A DNA stretch of 9,631 bases, taken from positions 1-9,631 of the forward strand of contig JAITLF010000008.1 of NCBI GenBank assembly GCA_031278025.1, in the 5' to 3' direction. Numbering within the stretch: position 1 is the first letter of the stretch; every line of letters begins with the position of its first letter. The position numbers were made by a program, and so were the translations under genes. This document shows positions 7,400-9,631 of the stretch, piece after piece. The notes beneath the pieces are model-generated. The model worked only from the letters and a program-made list of their open reading frames with translations, ran no database searches and was not told the DNA's origin. Source of the stretch: Treponema sp. GTDB lineage: Bacteria; Spirochaetota; Spirochaetia; Treponematales; Breznakiellaceae.

Positions 7400-7408
7400 T
7401 GGTATAAT
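7400..7408 (+). promoter_or_regulatory. Extended -10 promoter, TGG-TATAAT
   Basis: A perfect TATAAT (7403-7408) preceded by TGG gives the extended -10 form TGnTATAAT, which can work without a good -35; none is visible 17 bp upstream. It should drive the truncated oxidoreductase and rnhA as one transcript. Confidence 0.6.
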
Positions 7409-7456
7409 GAGTTGGTGATAGAGCAGGGAAAATTTTATTTTTCAAGAGGCGGTTTT

Positions 7457-7735
7457 ATGGAAAAGTTGCGGATGGGTGTGCTTGGTTGTTCAAAACAGTA
7501 TGCGTTGCGGGCGGGCGCTCCCCTCAGAGAATCTCTTCTGATAGATCCTTATGCCATAGCGTCCACAGACGCGCTTAGGGCACAGCCGTTTGCCGTAGCC
7601 TGGGATTTTACGAAACCCTTCGGTTCCTGCGAAGAACTGCGGGCCGGCCAGTATCTCTTGGACTTCGACGCCTTTGCGGATGCCTTTTTCGCCTCCACCC
7701 TATCGGGGATAGGGAAGTCTGTTATCCGCTGTTAG
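7457..7735 (+). pseudogene. Truncated Gfo/Idh/MocA-family oxidoreductase remnant
   Basis: An open frame of 92 aa beginning at an ATG with AGAGG 7 nt upstream. Residues 1 to about 62 (MGVLGCSKQYALRAGAPLRESLLIDPYAIASTDALRAQPFAVAWDF and PFGSCEELRAGQ) read like the start of the NAD(P)-binding Rossmann domain of Gfo/Idh/MocA dehydrogenases: first strand and turn, second strand with IAS, then the YGSYEELLAD-like segment. A full enzyme is about 330 aa. Here the sequence leaves the family after GQ, and about 29 unrelated-looking residues (from YLLDFDAF) lead to a stop, as after an internal deletion or recombination. The catalytic EKP motif and the C-terminal domain are absent, so it should not be an active enzyme. 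Promoter and ribosome site remain intact, so it may now act mainly as a leader for rnhA, which starts 31 bp later. A short functional protein is less likely but not excluded. Confidence 0.65.
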
Positions 7736-7766
7736 CGGGATACCGGATGAAAAGGCAGGAACGGCG

Positions 7767-8258
7767 ATGGATATACATATTTATACCGACGGCGGTTGTG
7801 CGGGAAATCCAGGACCCGGAGGTTGGGCGTATCTGATCCTTAGGGAGCGGGAGCGGGATACGGACGCGGAAATCCTTGTGGAGAAGTGGGGCGCTGAACC
7901 GAGCACCACGAACAACCGGATGGAACTGATGGCGGCGCTCAACGCCCTGGAGATGTTCGCCAAACTGAACCTGGCCTCAAATGAGGTAACTGTTTACACC
8001 GATTCACAGTATGTTCAAAAGGGCATGACCGAGTGGATTGTCTCCTGGAAGCGAAACGGATGGCGAACCAGCGATAGAACCCCGGTCAAAAACAAGGACC
8101 TTTGGCAGCGTCTGGACATGATAACGCACCGGTATTCCATTCAATGGAAGTGGGTTAAAGGACACTTCGGCAACCGTTACAACGAACGCTGTGATAAGAT
8201 GGCGCAAAGGGCGATAGCCTCTATACGGTACGGTACATCAAGGATCCTGGGAGATTGA
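7767..8258 (+). CDS. rnhA: Ribonuclease HI
   Basis: A 163-aa metal-dependent endonuclease that cuts the RNA strand of RNA:DNA hybrids, removing R-loops and primers in the cytoplasm. All key residues are present: D8 in IYTDGGCAGNPGPGGWA, E53 in TTNNRMELMAAL, D79 in YTDSQYV, H133 in WVKGHFGN and D143 in NERCDKMA, matching E. coli D10, E48, D70, H124 and D134. The basic handle region (SWKRNGWRTSDRTPVKNKDLWQ) is also present. Length is slightly above the E. coli enzyme (155 aa) because of an acidic insertion after strand 2. The start is set by AGGA 6 nt before the ATG. It probably shares a transcript with the truncated oxidoreductase 31 bp upstream and converges on the PC4-like gene 77 bp downstream. 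Confidence 0.97.
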   Translation: MDIHIYTDGGCAGNPGPGGWAYLILRERERDTDAEILVEKWGAEPSTTNNRMELMAALNALEMFAKLNLASNEVTVYTDSQYVQKGMTEWIVSWKRNGWRTSDRTPVKNKDLWQRLDMITHRYSIQWKWVKGHFGNRYNERCDKMAQRAIASIRYGTSRILGD

Positions 8259-8321
8259 CGCTCTCCCGCGGGTTTAGCTGCCGGCTCCTCAGTATTATCT
8301 AATTCTACCTATCTAGCCGGC
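8249..8321. terminator. Weak hairpins between the convergent rnhA and PC4-like genes
   Basis: GGGAGA/TCTCCC (8249-8254 with 8262-8267) spans the rnhA stop codon with a 7-nt loop. A second pair, GCCGGCT (8280-8286) and AGCCGGC (8315-8321), encloses a 28-nt A/T-rich loop. Neither has a good U-tract, though TGATCTTT follows the second on the plus strand. This is the only plausible termination signal in the 77-bp convergent gap. Confidence 0.35.
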
Positions 8322-8335
8322 TGATCTTTATGTAA

Positions 8336-8557
8336 TTAAGTAAGGGCGGTTTTCAGGAGTTTCGCCAGGGTCCCCGCTTCTTCCCGGGTAAAGGTAACGC
8401 CTTTACCCATTTTTTCATGATCCGGCGCCCAGTCCCGCAGGTCGAATTTAGGAGTTCGTCCGTTCCAGGAGACCAGGTTCAGCTCCATTTTCCAGCCGTT
8501 CCTGTCTTCGGCGATGACGCCGTAATGTTTTAAGATATCAAAAGTAATGTCCGGCAT
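8336..8557 (-). CDS. PC4/YdbC-like ssDNA-binding protein
   Basis: A 73-aa protein beginning MPDITFDILKHYGVIAEDRNGWKMELNLVSWNGRTPKFDLRDWAPDHEKMGKGVTFTREEAGTL. This is the bacterial YdbC/PC4 (p15 coactivator) fold: a four-stranded sheet (YGVIAED, WKMELNLVSW, KFDLRDW, GVTFT) followed by a C-terminal helix (EEAGTLAKLLKTAL). The W-x-PDHEKMGKG loop is characteristic. Family members dimerise and bind single-stranded DNA or RNA without sequence specificity; a role in transcription, replication or repair is inferred, not shown. The start follows GGAGG by 6 nt; an upstream in-frame TTG at 8605 is not supported. A G9 run (on the minus strand) lies 22-30 nt ahead of the ATG. The gene is monocistronic and convergent with rnhA. 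Confidence 0.88.
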   Translation of the reverse strand: MPDITFDILKHYGVIAEDRNGWKMELNLVSWNGRTPKFDLRDWAPDHEKMGKGVTFTREEAGTLAKLLKTALT

Positions 8558-8578
8558 AAAAAACCTCCACGATAAAAA

Positions 8579-8587
8579 CCCCCCCCC
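8579..8587 (-). repeat. G9 homopolymer in the leader/promoter region of the PC4-like gene
   Basis: Nine consecutive G on the minus strand lie between a TTGACG box (8605-8600) and T-rich DNA (8578-8571) just before the GGAGG ribosome site. If TTGACG is a -35, the tract sits in the promoter spacer, which would be 21 bp, longer than optimal. The candidate -10 boxes there are poor. A nearby CCCCC-TAA-GGGGG motif lies at 8612-8624. Confidence 0.6.
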
Positions 8588-8658
8588 GTAAAATCTCTCC
8601 GTCAATTCACCCCCCCTAAGGGGGCGAATCTTGCCGCAGCTTTCCCTTCTTTAACTTA

Positions 8659-8687
8659 TTGACGGCGGTTTTGAAACAGTCTTTAAT
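8659..8687 (+). promoter_or_regulatory. Putative sigma70 promoter of the repeat lipoprotein gene
   Basis: TTGACG (8659-8664, 5/6) and TTTAAT (8682-8687, 5/6) are separated by exactly 17 bp. The predicted start near 8694 gives a 5' leader of about 115 nt that is strongly A/T-rich and has several TATAGA/GATAT motifs. No riboswitch structure was recognised in that leader. Confidence 0.55.
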
Positions 8688-8807
8688 TAGGGTGTAATAG
8701 AGAATATAGATATGTTTTTTTGTAATTTCAAGAAAGATATGGATTTTCGGTGTATAGAAATGTGATATTAGGAATATGATATATAGAGATGTTGTGGAGG
8801 ACGGCCT

Positions 8808-9631
8808 ATGAAAAAATTGTTTGTTTTGGTCAAATTATGCGGGTTGTTGATTTTGATGGGGGGAGTCTCCTGTGGGAGTTCCCCGTCGCCGATGGAGGAA
8901 CCTCCGGCATCCGCTGAAAGCCCCCCTCCACCAGGGGAAGCGGCTTCGGCGCCCGTCCAGGATCCTAACCTTGGCCCGCCGGATCAGGCGGCTCTGGATG
9001 CTTTGGCGGCGGCTAAGGAACAGGCGGAAGAAGCCCGGAAGCGGGCGTCCGACGCCGGCGGCCCTGAGTATGCGGCTGAGGAATGGGAAGCGGCGGAGGC
9101 CCTGTATACCGGGGCTGGAGAACAGGAAAAGATCGATACCCTGGAAGACGCACGGGAATCTATCGTCCGCTATGAACAAGCGAAGGCGGCGTACGAGGAT
9201 GTGTATAACCTTAGTCAGGCTCAACAGGCCAAAATCCTGGAAGAGCAGATGCGGCAAGAGCGGGCGGCAGCCCTGGATGATTTGGCGGCGGCTAAGGAAC
9301 AGGCGGAAGAAGCCCGGAAGCGGGCGTCCGATGCCGGCGGCCCTGAGTATGCGGCTGAGGAATGGGAAGCGGCGGAGGCCCTGTATACCGGGGCTGGAGA
9401 ACAGGAAGAAACCGATGCCCTGGAAAATATACAGGAATCCATCGCCCGTTATGGACAAGCGAAGGCGGCGTATGAGGATGTGTACAACCTCAGCTTGGCC
9501 CAGGCCAAAGCCCGGCAAGAGCGGGCGGCGGCCCAGGATGCTTTAGCGGCGGCTAAGAAACAGGCGGAAGAAGCCCGGAAGCGGGCGTCTGACGCCGGCG
9601 GCCCTGAGTATGCGGCTGGGGAATGGAAGGC
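8808..9631 (+). CDS. Putative lipoprotein with tandem helical repeats (partial, runs off the window)
   Basis: The frame is open from the ATG at 8808 to the window end (274 complete codons), with GGAGG 7 nt upstream. Residues 1-21 are a signal peptide (MKKLFVLVKLCGLLILMGGVS) with C22 as a relaxed spirochaete-type lipobox cysteine. Residues 23 to about 62 are a Pro/Ser/Ala linker. Three long helical repeats then start near residues 66, 159 and 246 (93- and 87-residue periods; the third is cut). Each contains ALAAAKEQAEEARKRASDAG, GPEYAAEEWEAAEALYTGAG and, in complete copies, an AKAAYEDVYNLS segment. The P-x-YA-x-x-EW-x-AE pattern recalls DUF4398-like and other treponemal envelope proteins that form helical coiled structures, but a specific family is not certain. 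The likely location is the periplasm, anchored in a membrane. It may carry a C-terminal domain beyond the window. Confidence 0.85.
   Translation, partial: MKKLFVLVKLCGLLILMGGVSCGSSPSPMEEPPASAESPPPPGEAASAPVQDPNLGPPDQAALDALAAAKEQAEEARKRASDAGGPEYAAEEWEAAEALYTGAGEQEKIDTLEDARESIVRYEQAKAAYEDVYNLSQAQQAKILEEQMRQERAAALDDLAAAKEQAEEARKRASDAGGPEYAAEEWEAAEALYTGAGEQEETDALENIQESIARYGQAKAAYEDVYNLSLAQAKARQERAAAQDALAAAKKQAEEARKRASDAGGPEYAAGEWK
9002..9631 (+). repeat. Near-identical in-frame coding repeats (279 and 261 bp)
   Basis: Unit 1 spans 9002-9280, unit 2 spans 9281-9541 and unit 3 starts at 9542. The first 127 bp of units 1 and 2 (9002-9128 and 9281-9407) differ at one silent position (C9053 versus T9332), while their second halves have diverged and differ in length by 18 bp. 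Unit 3 opens with the same block. The uneven divergence suggests gene conversion or recent recombination confined to the first half. Confidence 0.92.

Noticed and set aside
7260..7445. Minus-strand 61-aa open frame upstream of groEL
   Set aside because: It lacks a ribosome site, overlaps the palindrome and an extended -10 promoter, and resembles no known protein.
8835..9546. Repeat-rich open frames antisense to and overlapping the last lipoprotein gene
   Set aside because: The frame from 8808 has a ribosome site, signal peptide and lipobox and stays open to the window end; the others are shadows of its repeats.

Overview
The window looks like part of a chromosome from a GC-rich spirochaete, most likely a Treponema of the termite-gut or related host-associated type. 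The basis is a spirochaete-like GroEL, three predicted lipoproteins with relaxed lipoboxes (C at residues 24, 16 and 22), a short-linker XRE regulator, a stand-alone PC4/YdbC-like protein, and Ala/Pro-rich periplasmic proteins. The genus call is inference from protein style and has not been checked by a search. No CRISPR array, IS element, tRNA or rRNA gene was seen.

Layout. 1-1220: a long poly-C tract, a promoter and one 239-aa hypothetical gene (+), then about 320 bp of non-coding DNA with a 21-bp tandem duplication and a strong hairpin. 1221-2566: a divergent module, with an XRE-family regulator (-) facing a lipoprotein gene (+). A perfect 12-bp inverted repeat lies between them, touching a near-consensus sigma70 promoter, and a strong terminator follows the lipoprotein gene. 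2689-4781: a two-gene minus-strand operon with a 4-bp ATGA overlap, encoding a single-pass inner-membrane protein and a Pro/Ala-rich lipoprotein with a beta domain and a C-terminal TPR-like domain. 4884-5197: an array of fifteen roughly 21-bp repeats with almost perfect phasing between that operon and the groEL terminator. 5302-7190: a monocistronic groEL unit (-) with its own terminator, a sigma70-like promoter and an unusual inverted repeat near the expected transcription start, but no recognisable CIRCE. 7252-8258: a 15-bp-arm inverted repeat in the divergent spacer, then a truncated Gfo/Idh/MocA oxidoreductase remnant followed closely by an intact RNase HI gene (+). 8336-8557: a PC4/YdbC-like ssDNA-binding protein (-) convergent with rnhA, with a G9 tract upstream of its start. 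8808-9631: a lipoprotein gene (+) with near-identical internal repeats of about 90 residues, cut by the window end.

How it fits together. Most of the window is ordinary housekeeping (GroEL, RNase HI, PC4-like protein) mixed with spirochaete envelope lipoproteins. The parts that stand out are non-coding: the 21-bp phased array, which on the minus strand also reads as an interrupted heptad repeat; the XRE-lipoprotein operator module; the CIRCE-less groEL control region; and homopolymer tracts that could support phase variation. I did not find a clear multi-gene defence or mobile system.
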